DNA of 64,000 bases from Rhea pennata (Eukaryota; Chordata; Aves; Rheiformes; Rheidae). Numbering within the stretch: the stretch's first letter is position 1; each line of letters begins with the position of its first letter. The translations under genes were made by a program, and so were the position numbers. Location: contig NW_026907680.1 in NCBI RefSeq assembly GCF_028389875.1, forward strand, positions 2,604,001 to 2,668,000. The letters run 5' to 3'. The notes under the pieces are model-generated. The model saw only the letters and a program-made list of their open reading frames with translations, was not told the origin of the DNA and did not search any database. Shown one piece after another: positions 32,495-54,966 of this stretch.

Positions 32495-33289
32495 GTAATA
32501 CAGAGGCATTGTGATATTCTGAGCAGAAAGGATGTGACTGGAACAAAACACTATGCAAAGCTGGTGAAAAATATTTGCTTTACCCAGCACGGTAATGGTT
32601 TCCCACTAAATGGTCTGGCTGTGAGAAATCCTTGCCGCAGGCTGAACCTAAACTCCAAGGGGTTTCAAAAACTGCCAGGCACACTGCACTTCCCTCTAAC
32701 AAGCCTGCAGGGATATGGAGCTTGTCTGGCACCGTAAAGTCCATGTCCCTTCTTGTGCGAGTAACCAACTGGCTAACCTTTCTTCTGCAGCTTGGTGGAG
32801 CTGCCTAAGTATTTTGTATGGAAGCACATGTGTGGTCTTGCTCCAGTCAGGCGCTGCCTTTTAGCCACAGCAGTCCCTCTGCTCCCTTCCATTCTCTTCC
32901 TGCTACAGACATGTAGCGTTTTCAGCGTTCTCTTAGCACTGAGCACATTGCTCTTGGATCTGTTATGTGTCCCCTACTTCAGTCCTCCTGCAGTGGAAAA
33001 CCCTGTAGTGCAGCCCAGCATGGCCACTGGCAGGCACAAGGCTTTGATGCTGAGTGTGAGGGCACTTGTGCCTTGCACCCGGGAGCCTCGCAGCAGGAAA
33101 ATGGTGTCAGTGCTGACAGGGAGGTGATTCCAGCCCCACCCACCTGGAAGCCAGGAGGAGGAACCTTGCTGCTGCTTCTGCTAGTGAGCTCACTTGGGCC
33201 TCAAGACCTGAGAGGCCACCAGTGGCCACAAGGCTGCTGTTAGTGCCTAGGAGGGCACAACCAGCCCGAGGAAGCAGCAGGGGTGTTGG

Positions 33290-33842
33290 TGTTAGAGAAA
33301 TACTGTGGGAAAAACCTTGCAAATAGTTAACAAGACTCAAGGACACGGGGGAGAGAAAAACAGTACTGCAAAGGATAACCAGCTCCGGCTAAATGACCTT
33401 CATGAAACCACAGCGCTGTAAAGATTGCGAGGAGTAGGTAAGACAAAAAGATCAGAATAACCCAGAAGTGACCTTAGGTTCATTAAGGCTTATTAACATA
33501 TTGAACTTCACACCCCTAAATGAATAATGAGATGGAAATGACATGATAATGATGTTACCGCCTCTTCTTCGCTTCCTATGCTAATTAACAAGAATGTGAA
33601 AGCGCAAGCGCAGAGCGATTACCTGAGGTAATGAAACTGTAACCAACAGGAAAACTTGCATGAAGTACTCTTTGAAAAGCGTGTATAAACAAAGAACGAG
33701 AAGGGGAGAAAGTGTGCTAGCTTTGTGGATTTACCAGCTAGCCCCCATCTCTGCGCAGAAATGAAATCAACAAACACCTCGACCCTGTGTGTCTATTGGT
33801 TGCTTGCACACCGGGTAACAGCACCCAGATTTTGGGACAACA
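33290..33842 (+). repeat. 5' LTR
   Basis: Starts TGTTAGAG and ends GGGACAACA. It matches 39,404-39,958 throughout. A TATAAA lies at 33,684-33,689, which is altered in the 3' LTR. The primer-binding site follows three bases later. Confidence 0.93.
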
Positions 33843-33845
33843 GTT

Positions 33846-33863
33846 TGGCGACCCAGGTGGGAC
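33846..33863 (+). promoter_or_regulatory. Primer-binding site
   Basis: An 18-base stretch starting TGGCGACCC just after the 5' LTR, in the expected place for the tRNA primer. The match is closest to arginine tRNA 3' ends but imperfect, so the primer type is tentative. Confidence 0.6.
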
Positions 33864-34232
33864 TTGCCAGAAGGCCTTGCCCGGATCATCTTGCAATTCC
33901 CGACAGCGGACTGGATCGGATCAAGCTCCAGGATGCACTGACCTGTTGATGGGAGAGTCCTCCGACCTCCCTCCGTAGTCGGGGCGACAAGAGCCGCAAA
34001 GGTGCAACGCTGACCAGAGGTATTTGTGCCAGGGTGAAAGGGGGGTGAATCTTTGGATTGGTGAGTATAAACTTTACCTACTTCCACGGAAGATTATGTT
34101 GGATTATGTCACACATAGACACTCGGCAAAGGTTGCCTTAAATTGGCCAGAGGGGTCAGAGCTGAGTGCGCACAAAGGTACGGGAAAAAAGGTATTTCTA
34201 GGTAATAAGGTTGGTATTTCTAGGTAATTAAC

Positions 34233-35730
34233 ATGGGATCAAGCCAATCCATGATTCCTCCCTGTAGCCCTTTGGGTTGTATTTTGAAACACTGGAATAT
34301 TTTTGGAGGAGATAGGATGACAAAAAAAAAAAGAATGAAAAGATGTTGTAATCAATGGTGGCCAATATATAAGCTGGAATGTGATGAGAAATGGCCAAAA
34401 AATGAACTATAACACTATATTACAGTTACTGCTGTTTTGTTGCTGGAAGGGGAAGTGGGATGAAATACCCTATGTGGAGGCTTTTGTGTCACTATATAGG
34501 GAAGCAGAAATGCAGAGGGATTGTGAACTTATAAGTAAGGAGGAATCTGTAATGGTTGCAGTAGGAAAGAAGGAAGAGAGCGGGTATTGTGCTAACAGAC
34601 AAATTCTGAATGGAGAGGAGCAGGAGGATGTACAACTACTGACAGTGCCCCCCTCTTGTGGAAACGATTCCACCGCAGTTGAAGCATCGGCCCCCCCGCT
34701 AGAAAGCCAAGAGTCCAGCCCTATTTCTGGCCGAACTAGGAGACGGAAACAACCTGTTCTACAGGCTCCTTTGAGACAAGCGGTGGGACCAGAAGGGCTG
34801 CCAGTATTTGTACATGTTCCTTTTACCTTGGATTTACTAAACTGGAAGCAGTCTATTGGATCATATAGGGAAAATCCTGAGAAGCTGCATCAGCTTTTGG
34901 AGACTATTATGATAACTCATAATCCGAACTGGGGAGATGTGCAGGCGCTGTTGAATGCTTTCCTGACGGGAGAAGAAAGGAGGCTGGTAATTGCTAAGGC
35001 AAAAGAAGAGGGTGAGAGAAGGGACAGAAAGGGGGATCCTGAGGTCTATTTACGCACCAGAAAGGATCCAGAGTGGGATCCAAATAGGAGCAAGGGTAGG
35101 GAGCTATTGAGGCAGTATCAACAGCTAATCTTATACGGGTTTCGGTACAGAGTTCCGAAACCAAAGAACGCATCAAAACTGTATGAAGTAAAGCAAGGGC
35201 CTGAAGAAAATCCCTCTGCCTTTTATGAAAGATTATGCGAAAGAGCCAGAAAATGGACAGACCTGGATCCAAATGAGGAAGCGAATCAAAGGCTGTTTAA
35301 TATGCTCTTTATTGGCCAGTCAGCTCAGGATATTAGAAAGAAGCTGCAGAAGGTAGATGGAGCTGGGGGAATGTCTATTCCACAGCTGATAGAAATAGCG
35401 TATAAGGTATATAATAATCGAGATGAAAAGAGAACAAGAGAAACACAAAATCGAATGAAACTGCAGGCTTCTCTCCTGGCAGCTGTCCAGAGGAATGAAT
35501 CCCAAGGCAGGGGCAGGGGAAGCAGGAGAGGTAACAGAGGAGGAAGAGGTGGAAGGGGAGGGAGGCCAGGAGGAGGCCTCCCTAGACCCGCTTTGGGTCC
35601 AAATCAATGTGCAATTTGTAAGCAGGAAGGGCACTGGAAAGATGAATGTCCAAAGCAAAGAAGGATAACAAAGCTACAGAGCCCAGCAAACACCGACCTA
35701 ATTATGTTAGAGGAGTCAGATATGGAATGA
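34233..35730 (+). pseudogene. Endogenous retroviral gag (frameshifted matrix, intact capsid-nucleocapsid frame)
   Basis: The likely original ATG (34,233, glycine at position 2 as in myristoylated matrix proteins) opens a short frame that stops near 34,410. The rest of gag is in another frame, open from 34,381 to the TGA at 35,728-35,730 (449 codons). The change between frames falls at about 34,400-34,420. The open part includes a gammaretroviral capsid (NWKQS, HNPNWGDVQALL and ENPSAFYERL blocks). It ends with a basic Arg/Gly-rich stretch and a single CX2CX4HX4C zinc knuckle at about 35,608-35,649. Gag forms the virion core. The capsid-nucleocapsid frame is unusually well preserved compared with pol. 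Confidence 0.9.
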
Positions 35731-36100
35731 AGGGGACCAGGGGAGAAAATCAGAATTTCCTCAGCTGATCCCCTGGTTCCAGTAAAGCTGGGGAATGAAA
35801 CTATAGATTTTTTTATTAGATAGTGGAGCCACTCATTCAGTGATAACTAGTTGTAAAGGACCCTTAAGTAAGGGTCCACCATTGTTGGGGCTACGGGAAG
35901 GAAAGCTTTGAGGCCATTTTTTGCAACCAATGGAGTGCACGATTGGAGGTACTAAATTGACTCATGAATTTCTCTCTATGCCAGAGTGTCCCCTCCCTTT
36001 ATTAGGATGGGATTTACTATGCAAACTGAATGCGCAGGTGACCTTTTCTGAGAGTTCCGTGCAGCTCCACAGCCCTCCAGAATCGGCATGGAGAGCACAG
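35731..36100 (+). pseudogene. Endogenous retroviral protease (frameshift and stop)
   Basis: After the gag stop the same frame continues for about 25 codons, as expected for gammaretroviral stop readthrough. The frame then changes at a run of seven T (35,808-35,814). The aspartic-protease active site DSGAT lies at 35,819-35,833 in the new frame and is followed by a TGA near 35,909. The C-terminal part resumes from about 35,921. A functional protease cannot be made. Confidence 0.85.
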
Positions 36101-37377
36101 ATCTGCCTTTTGATGGGATCGGCTCCAGACGATAACAGTGCAAGTATCCCTTCAAGTGTATTGGATGCGGTGATTCCCTTGGTTTGGGCCTCAACAAAGC
36201 CAGGCAAAGCAAAAAACGCGACTCTGGTCAAAATAGAGCTGCAACCAGGAGCGAAGCCAGTTAGGGTGCATCAGTACCCTGTTAAGCTAGAAGCACGTAG
36301 AGGATTGGAACCCCTAATTAATGCCTTCTTGCAATATGGCTTGCTTAGAGAGTGTCAGTCTGAATTCAATACACCAATCCTGCCGGTAAGGAAACCGCAC
36401 TCCCAAGAATATCAACTGGTCCAGGACCTGAGGGCAGTGAACCAAATAACAAAAGATATCCATCCAAGTGTGCCAAACCTATATACTCTTTTAGCCTCAG
36501 TGCCTGAGACTAACAATTGTTTTACAGTGCTAGATTTAAAGATGCTTTTTTCTGTATTCCTATAGAGGAACAAAGCCAGACAATTTTCGCCTTTGAATGG
36601 GAAAGTCCCACTACAAGGAAGAAGGAGCAGTTATGCTGGACGGTTCTTCCTCAAGGATTCAAGGACAGCCCTATCCTGTTTGGTGAGATCTTGGCCAAAG
36701 AACTAGCCCAATGGCAGGAAGGTAACAAAAATGTCACTCTTTTACAGTATGTGGATGATATTTTGAGTGGAGTGGATTCAGAGCAAATATGTTTAGAGGC
36801 GACAGTGAGTCTGTTCAATTGTTTGGGACTTGCCGGGTATCGTGTTTCAAAGAAAAAGGCTCAGATTGCGAAGAAGGAAGTCCAATATCTTGGATTTAAA
36901 ATATCAAAAGGAGAACGTGCACTAGGAGCGGAAAAAAAAGAGGCTATATGCCGAATTGCAGGACCCCGCACAAAAAGACAGCTGAGAAGATTCTTGGGAA
37001 TGGCAGAATTTTGCCGTATATGGATCTCTAATTTTGTGCTGATAACTAAACCTTTATATGCAGCCCTAAAGGGTCCGGGAGAATGGTTAGAGCGGACCCC
37101 AGAATGCCGTGCTAGTTTCGATGAAATAAAAAAGAAATTGACGGAAGCTCCAGCACTGGGACTCCCAGATATGGCTAAACCCTTTCAATTGTATGTGCAT
37201 GAGCGGCAGCAGGTGGCCTCGGGAGTAATGACCCAAATGCTTGGGAGCCGGAAAAGACCGGTGGCATATCTTTCTAAACAATTAGACAAAGTAAGTAAAG
37301 GATGGCCGGCCTGCCTCCGGGCTATAGCAGCCACCGTCTTTATTAATACAAGAGGCCCGCACATTGACTCTGGGTAG
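36101..37377 (+). pseudogene. Endogenous retroviral reverse transcriptase (frameshifted, connection domain deleted)
   Basis: The RT N-terminal part is open to 36,565. One base is missing near 36,540 in the region of the first catalytic aspartate, shifting the frame. The continuation (36,517-37,377) holds LPQGFKDSP and the catalytic YVDD motif at about 36,749-36,760. After the ACLRAIAATV block near 37,320-37,340 the sequence jumps within a few codons to RNase H. The connection region is therefore largely deleted, by something like 300-400 bases compared with related elements. Confidence 0.87.
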
Positions 37378-37850
37378 CAGCTTTGTACAGAATGGAGAGA
37401 GAAAGGCTGGATATGCAGTAGTGACTCAATGGAAAGAAGTAGAAGCTAAACCATTGCCACAAAACACCTCAGCACAAGAGGCTGAAATCATTGCCCTTAT
37501 ACGAGCCCTTGAAATCGGAAAGAGCCAAAGAGTAAATATAGATACTGACTCAAAGTATGCTTTTGGGGTAGTTCACACTCATGGAGCGATTTGGAAAGAA
37601 CGAGGGCTCTTAAATTCTCAAGGAAGTAATATCAAGTATGGACAAGAGATATTAAGATTGTTCAAAGCAACAGTGGAACCCAAAGAAGTAGCTATAATGC
37701 ATTGCAAAGCCCACCAGAAGGGAAATAGTGAAGTGGCACAAGGAAACAGGAGAGCAGATATGGCAGCCAAAAAGGCAGCACTAGCAGGACAGGTGATTGG
37801 GGCTTTATTACCCAGTAGAAAAATGCAAATGAGACCTCCTGAATATTCAG
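37364..37850 (+). pseudogene. Endogenous retroviral RNase H domain (first catalytic Asp lost)
   Basis: Open frame with the RNase H landmarks GSSFV, AQEAEIIAL, DTDSKYAFGVVHTHGA and NRRADMAAK. The motif that is normally TDGSS reads TLGSS, so the first metal-binding aspartate is replaced by leucine. The Glu of AQEAEI and the Asp of DSKYA remain. Confidence 0.85.
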
Positions 37851-38959
37851 ACAATCAATTGGCAGAAAGGCTAAAATGTACAAAAAATGCTGAAGGGTGG
37901 TGGGTCACTCCAAATGGACAAGCTTTAACTACAGCCAAAATGATGGAAGTGCTCCTCAAGAGACTGCATGAAGAAACTCACATGGGAGCAGATGCTATGA
38001 TAAGCAGCGTAAAAAAGATATGCCGTGGGATCAAAGATGCTATCAAATGCTGACCTTATTGTAAGGAGATGCCCCACCTGTTGTGCAACTAACCCCAAAA
38101 TTCAGAAGAAACCACCTATGGGAGAACTAAGAAGAGGGTTAACCCCAGGGGAACACTGGCAGATCGATTTCTCTGAATTGCCTAAATGCGGTTGGTTTAA
38201 ATATTTATTTGTTTTGGTAGATACATTTTCTGGTTGGCCAGAAGCCTTCCCATGCTCCACCAATAGTGCAAAAGAGGTAATTAAAATTTTACTAAAAGAG
38301 AATTCCTCGATTTGGGATTCCTGAAGGCATATCCTGAAATAATGGACTTCATTTTATTTCAGAGGTGGTTCAAGGAACATCCAGATTTTTACAGATGAAA
38401 TGGGAATTACACACTCCATGCAGACCCCAGTCTAGCGGTAAGGTAGAAAGAATGAACCAAACACTTAAAAGACGTATTTCAAAACTGTGTCAGGAAACCC
38501 ATCTTAAATGGGTAGATGTATTACCAATGGCCTTGATGAGAATAAGAATAACCCCAAGAATAAAAAAGGGAGTAAGCCCTTTTGAAACACTTTACGGGAA
38601 ACCTTACCCAATTAATGAAATAGGGGGATGAAGTGATCAAAGGCATGTAAGAGGGGAAGAAATGTTGAGGGAGTATTTATTGTCTTTGTCTCGGGTACTA
38701 ACATCTTTACATAGGTACTTTAATCAACGTACCCCCCCTTCCATTGGATTCCCCTGTGCATGACTTCAAGCCTGGGCATCTAGTTTATATTCGGACATGG
38801 AAAGAAGAACCACTAAGAGAAAAGTGGAAAGGACCTTACCTGGTGCTTCTGACAACTGGTACTGCAGTAAAGGTGGAGGGAATAAGTTCCTGGACCCACT
38901 ATTCCCGAATAAAGAAGGCACCTTTGAATGACTCGTGGACTGCCACACCCACAAGATAG
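37851..38959 (+). pseudogene. Endogenous retroviral integrase (multiply frameshifted)
   Basis: The HHCC zinc-binding N-terminus is visible (LHEETHMG near 37,965-37,990, CPTC near 38,070), broken by a stop at 38,051-38,053. The catalytic core has Asp in WQIDFSELP and in VDTFSGWPEAFP, and Glu in GKVERMN (about 38,444), but these lie in segments separated by a frameshift and stop at about 38,320-38,365. Another break occurs near 38,630. The C-terminal segment (38,744-38,959) retains GHLVYIR and [10 protein letters not shown] of the GPY/F domain. Confidence 0.87.
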
Positions 38960-39403
38960 GTCCCAAGATAATACAGAAGTTACAAAAGTGATGAATTGCA
39001 CTTGGAAAATTGAACTCTTTTACATGGAAATAGAGTGCTCTTAAGTGTTATTAGGTGTTATTTTGCATTCTGATAGTATTGTTAATTATAGATAGAGCTG
39101 ATTTACAAGAATATTGATTTGTTTAATTTAATTTGTTTGCTATAGAGTTAAGATGGAAAATGAGGACATTGTTAACTTTGTTATGCACGCTCATTGGTAC
39201 AACTAACCTGATTTTGTAGCTTATACGGACCTTCAGAAAAAGTGACTCAGATTACCGCTTGCTTCCCTGTTCCCCAAATCTCCCGGATTACCCATGCCAT
39301 GGGAAATACTTAGAATTAATTTAACATCCATGTAAGAATAATTGAAGTTGTTTAAATGAGACTTGCTAGATAAGTGATATTAACAAGTCTCGAAGGGGGG
39401 AAT
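38960..39403 (+). other. Pol-LTR interval without env; polypurine tract at 39,392-39,402
   Basis: Only about 440 AT-rich bases separate the integrase end from the 3' LTR, with no open frame or env motif, so env has been lost. The final GAAGGGGGGAA is the plus-strand priming polypurine tract. Confidence 0.85.
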
Positions 39404-39958
39404 TGTTAGAGAAATACTGTGAGAAAAAAAACTTGCAAATAGTTAACACGACTCAAGGACAAGGGAGAGAGAAAAACAGTACTGCAAAGGATAACCAGCT
39501 CCGGCTAAATAACCTTGATGAAACCACAGCGCTGTGAAGATTGTGAGGGGAAGGTAAGACAAAAACAGCAGAATAACCCAGAAGTGACCTTAGGTTCATT
39601 AAGGCTTATTAACATATTAAACTTCACACTCCTAAATGAATAATGAGATGGAAATGACATGATAATGATGTTACCGCCTCTTCTTCGCTTCCTGTGCTAA
39701 TTAACAAGAATGTGAAAGCGCAAGCGCAGAGCGATTACCTGAGGTAATGAAACTGTAACCAATAGAAAGATTTGTATAAAATACTCCCTGGAAAGCGTGT
39801 GTAAATCAAGAATGAGAGGGGGAGGAGGTGTGTTAGCTTTGTGGATCTACCACCTAGCCCCCATCTCTACACAGAAATGAAATGAACAAATATCTCGACC
39901 CTGTGTGTCTATTGGTTGCTTGCACACCGGGTAACAGAACCCAGATTTTGGGACAACA
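39404..39958 (+). repeat. 3' LTR
   Basis: Same ends as the 5' LTR (TGTTAGAG to GGGACAACA). It is preceded by a polypurine tract. Divergence from the 5' LTR is concentrated in the second half. The sequence after 39,958 is unrelated to that before 33,290. Confidence 0.93.
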
Positions 39959-41329
39959 GTATCGCAGTTTTACCCCTCTGTTTAAAAAAATAAACCACAT
40001 CAACTTCTAACCCCCTTTTTGATTTGCCTGAATTTGCAATGGATCCCCCCCTTAAAAAGTGGGGCCCGCTCTTTGAAACAAAGGCAAGTGTTTTCCCCCA
40101 AAAGCCAATTCCGCAGAAGGGGAACGGCGGCACGTGCAGGCGTGGTGAGACGCTCGCGCAGGCGTCGTTCCGCAGCGGGGACGTTCCACTGCTGCCCGAG
40201 CTTTGAGACCGTCACTGCAACGGGAACCGCAGCTTGGCCGGCGGCCCCAGAGCTTGACTCGTTCCCGAGAAGCCGGAGGCTCTGGCCAGGCGGCGGCCAC
40301 TCGCCCCCAAGAAGTTCCTGGCGAGGCAGCAGGAACTTCGGGGTGTTCCCCGAAGTTCCTGGGATGAGCCCACGCAGGTGTATCCACTCTGGTTTCATGT
40401 GGGGATGCTGAAGCCACATGCCAGTCTGCAAGGCCCTAAAAGTAAGGAGCTGCTAGCAGAAAAGCTAACATGAGAAATAAAAGAATTTTTAAAAAATTAA
40501 AAAGCAAAGGCAGGGTAATGTTCTAGTCGTACTCGATCACCCACAACATCTTCTGTCTCGTAAGATGGTCACATTTGAATGGTATGCTTATTTTGTTTTG
40601 GTTTAAATCTATCTTATAAACACCTACTGAAACCAGCAAGTCAAAAAGTTTTCTCTTTCCCTTATATCTGCAGTGGAAACACCTGAAGCATCCAGAGAGG
40701 TCACAAAATCCAATTATTCCAATGAGCAGGGATAAAAGACAACGTCCTTTCAGATCGCATGTAATTAAATTAACCAAAAATCGGTGTAAGCGCTAACTTG
40801 GCGCCTGTTATGCCCGTCTGGAATCTCTTGGATCTTGTGAATCCGGCAGTTGGCCGCGTTGCAGTAACTGTCTTTTCAAGGGACTGCTCGCCAGCGAGCG
40901 GCTGGGTACAACTGCGGGAGACACGTCCCAGCTGCGCTGCTGCATTCCACCCTCAAACGCGGCAAGCGCGGGTTCATTGCTGAGCCCTGCGGGCAGTTAA
41001 GCTCTTTAGAGTGCTTGAAGAGTAAATGCAACAGAAATAGCAAGGGGGGTTTAAATACGATTTGTTAAGGTGAGGAGCCAAATAGAAAAGACCTGCCTGG
41101 AGTTCCTGTTTAGATACATTTCATCAGTAAAAAACAATACAACGTTTTACAGAGTATCCTCCCCAAAACTGTACAGAAATTACAAACATTTCCCCTCTGT
41201 CCATAAAGCAGAGTTTAAATTATCCCATTTCATAGTCCATATTCAAGGCAACAAGTGAAACAATGCTGCTCAGTTCGTCTTGTAGGAGAAGCAGGATCGT
41301 TCTTCTGAGCTGCAGTCCTGCTGGAGATG
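39959..41329. other. Flank between provirus and TMEM209, including 3' UTR territory
   Basis: 40,060-40,440 is locally GC- and CpG-rich and contains a strong hairpin. 40,440-41,000 shows nothing recognised. About 41,000-41,329 is probably TMEM209 3' UTR, but no clear minus-strand AATAAA was found to fix its end. Confidence 0.5.
40330..40361. repeat. Perfect 14-bp inverted repeat (hairpin) with 4-base loop
   Basis: 40,330-40,343 is the exact reverse complement of 40,348-40,361, with TGTT as loop. The stem is GC-rich at the loop side and contains a TTCCCCGAA (TTCN3GAA) motif on the loop-proximal side. It lies in a CpG-rich patch next to the provirus. Function is unknown. Confidence 0.8.
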
Positions 41330-53153
<11,824 letters not shown>

Positions 53154-53639
53154 TTAGATTCTCACTCTGTACAAGACCTTTAAAAAAGTAAAAAAGCAAA
53201 AAGAAATTACATAAAAGGACTTCACATTGAGGTACCAAATCGTGTGTAGTGTTAAGAATGAGCTTCAGTGGTTTAAAAACAAAAAACAAAAAACAAAAAC
53301 AAAAAACCCAAAACAATATTCCTCTTATAAACTGCATAAGCACTGTCACCTCTTCACAGTGAAACAGTTTCCATTTTCTCCACTGAGGTACAGAGGACAG
53401 AAAAGAGAGCCAGATTCCAACAGCGTTTTTGAGAAATAGCATTTTTCGGAATGCTGAGGCAACACTGCCTTCTCCAAGCAAGGAAAACAGACCAAGAAAA
53501 CATCTTGCACAACCTGGCAGTTTTCCTACTGAAAACACCCACCTATCTCCTTCTGTCAGCTCAGGACAGCTCTGTACCCTCCCCACACCCTCCCCCCTTT
53601 ACACCACAAAATGCCCTATGTAACAGAAATAACGCTTCC

Positions 53640-53990
53640 TACATATTCTACTCCTCTCATCACTCTAGCACACACCATGCCACACACACACACACACGCG
53701 CGGGCGCGCTTGTCACCCGCCGGCAGCCCGCCGCACTCCCAGGCCTCGCTGCCAGGCCCTGAGTCGGCAGCGACACCGCCGCTCCGCTCCGCTCCGCCCC
53801 CGAGGGCGCCGCGGCCCAGGCCCAGGCCCAGGCCCAGGCCCAGGCCCCGCCCACCGCCCCCACCGCAGCCGCCTCCAACGATTGGTTGCGCGGACGTGAC
53901 GTCACCGGAATCAGTTCTGCGGGGGGGGGGGGGCGGGGCGGGGGGGAACGCCGTTGCCGGGGAGATGCCGTTAACGGCGGGGGGGGAGGG
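53640..53990 (-). promoter_or_regulatory. CpG-island promoter of TMEM209, proximal copy
   Basis: CpG-dense region about 0.6 kb upstream of the TMEM209 start codon. On the minus strand it has a CCAAT box (complement of 53,881-53,885) and, nearby, a palindromic CRE (TGACGTCA at 53,897-53,904) followed by CCGGAA. GC boxes surround a run of six CCCAGG-type units at 53,815-53,848 and a G-run at 53,921-53,946 able to form a quadruplex. It is duplicated at 54,355-54,700. Confidence 0.7.
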
Positions 53991-54354
53991 GGGCGGGGGA
54001 GACGACTCCGCTTTTGAAAAACAACGTTCGCCCGTGCACAGCCCGGCCGCTTTCCTACTGAAAACCCCCGCCCGTGTCCGTCTCCAGACCCTCCGCACAC
54101 CCTCCCGCCTTTATGCCACAAAATGCCGCACACAACAGCAGTAACACTGGCCACTTTCCCTGCTCCTCCCATCAGCGCAGGAAACTGCCACGCCTCCCCC
54201 GGCCACAGGCTTCAAAACCTCTCAGCTACTTCGTCGCTGAACACAAACATACAAGAGTTACCTCAGAGAACACGCGGTTTAACTGAAATGACAGGATTTC
54301 ACACACACAGCCCTCTCCCACCTCCACCACCCTAGACCCTTCCCCACACCCCCC

Positions 54355-54700
54355 CCACTCTGGCACACACCACGACACGCACGGACACTTGTCACCTGCC
54401 AGCGGCCCGCCGCGCTCCCAGGCCTCGCTGACAGGCGCTGAGCGCGCACGCCCCGGCTCCCCCGCAGCCAAACCCCGCCGACCACAAGCAGACTCGGCCC
54501 CGCAACGAGCAGGCGCCCCGGGAGGGCGGCGACACCGCCGCTCCGCTCCGCTCCGCCCCCGAGGGCGCCCAGGCCCCGCCCCAGGCCCAGGCTCCGCCCG
54601 CCGCCCCCACCGCAGCCGCTCTCACCGCAGCCGCCTCCAACAATTGGTCGCGCGGACCTGTGACGTCACCGGAGGCAGTTCCGCGGGGGGCGGGGACGCC
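54355..54700 (-). promoter_or_regulatory. CpG-island promoter, distal duplicate
   Basis: Second copy of the proximal promoter: the same block order (ACACACC...CACTTGTCACC, TCCCAGGCCTCGCTG, CCGCTCCGCTCCGC, ATTGG at 54,643-54,647, TGACGTCA at 54,661-54,668). Upstream parts also match (54,010-54,180 with 53,480-53,650), so the duplicated unit is about 0.7 kb. Both copies keep the CRE and CCAAT elements. Confidence 0.7.
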
Positions 54701-54966
54701 GTTGCTGGGGGGACGCCGTTGCCAGGGGGACGCCGTTGCCAGGGGAACACCGATCCCAGCCGGATGCCGTTGCCAGGGAGACGCCGTTGCCAGGGGAACG
54801 CCGATCCCAGCTGGATGCCGTTGCCAGGGGGACGCCGTTGCCAGGGGAACGCCGATCCCAGCTGGATGCCGTTGCCGGGGGGACGCCGTTGCCAGGGGGA
54901 CGCGGATCCCAGCTGGATGCCGTTGCCAGGGGGACGCCGTTGCCAGGGGGACGCCGTTGCCAGGGT
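54700..54966. repeat. Minisatellite of X-box-like units
   Basis: About twelve GACGCCGTTGCCAGGGG-type units of 17-18 bases, partly organised in a higher-order repeat of about 54 bases with a CCGATCCCAGCTGGAT-type third unit. The core GTTGCCAGGGGAAC resembles the RFX X-box (GTTGCCATGGCAAC). It lies directly upstream of the duplicated promoter. The repeat is clear; the regulatory reading is inference. Confidence 0.85.

Larger units (their letters stand above)
30215..33289 (-). repeat. Right arm of inverted repeat 2, cut by a provirus
   Basis: Mirror of 10,736-13,745. Its last about 45 bases (33,245-33,289) match the first bases of inverted repeat 1, so the duplicated unit originally continued further. 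At 33,290 it is interrupted by the 5' LTR of the provirus, and the expected continuation is not found beyond the 3' LTR. Confidence 0.93.
33290..39958 (+). mobile_element. Gammaretrovirus-like endogenous provirus, env-less and decayed
   Basis: Two LTRs of about 555 bases flank a leader, gag, pro and pol in gammaretroviral order, with pro in the same frame as gag beyond its stop codon. There is no env-like sequence between integrase and the 3' LTR. Gag matrix, protease, RT, RNase H and integrase all carry frameshifts, stops, a deletion or a lost catalytic residue, so no replication-competent element is present. The LTRs differ at roughly 7% of sites by eye, indicating an old insertion or recombination between different proviruses. 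The flanks show no matching target-site duplication. Confidence 0.92.

Noticed and set aside
1-33289. Assignment of the window to the W or Z chromosome on the basis of palindromes
   Set aside because: Ampliconic palindromes fit sex chromosomes but also occur on avian microchromosomes; without read-depth by sex this cannot be supported.
38960-39403. Possible env remnant between integrase and 3' LTR
   Set aside because: Only about 440 AT-rich bases with no open frame or recognisable env motif.
53611-54144. Pro/Arg-rich frames of 160-177 codons upstream of TMEM209
   Set aside because: They lie in a CpG island with simple repeats; most likely promoter sequence.
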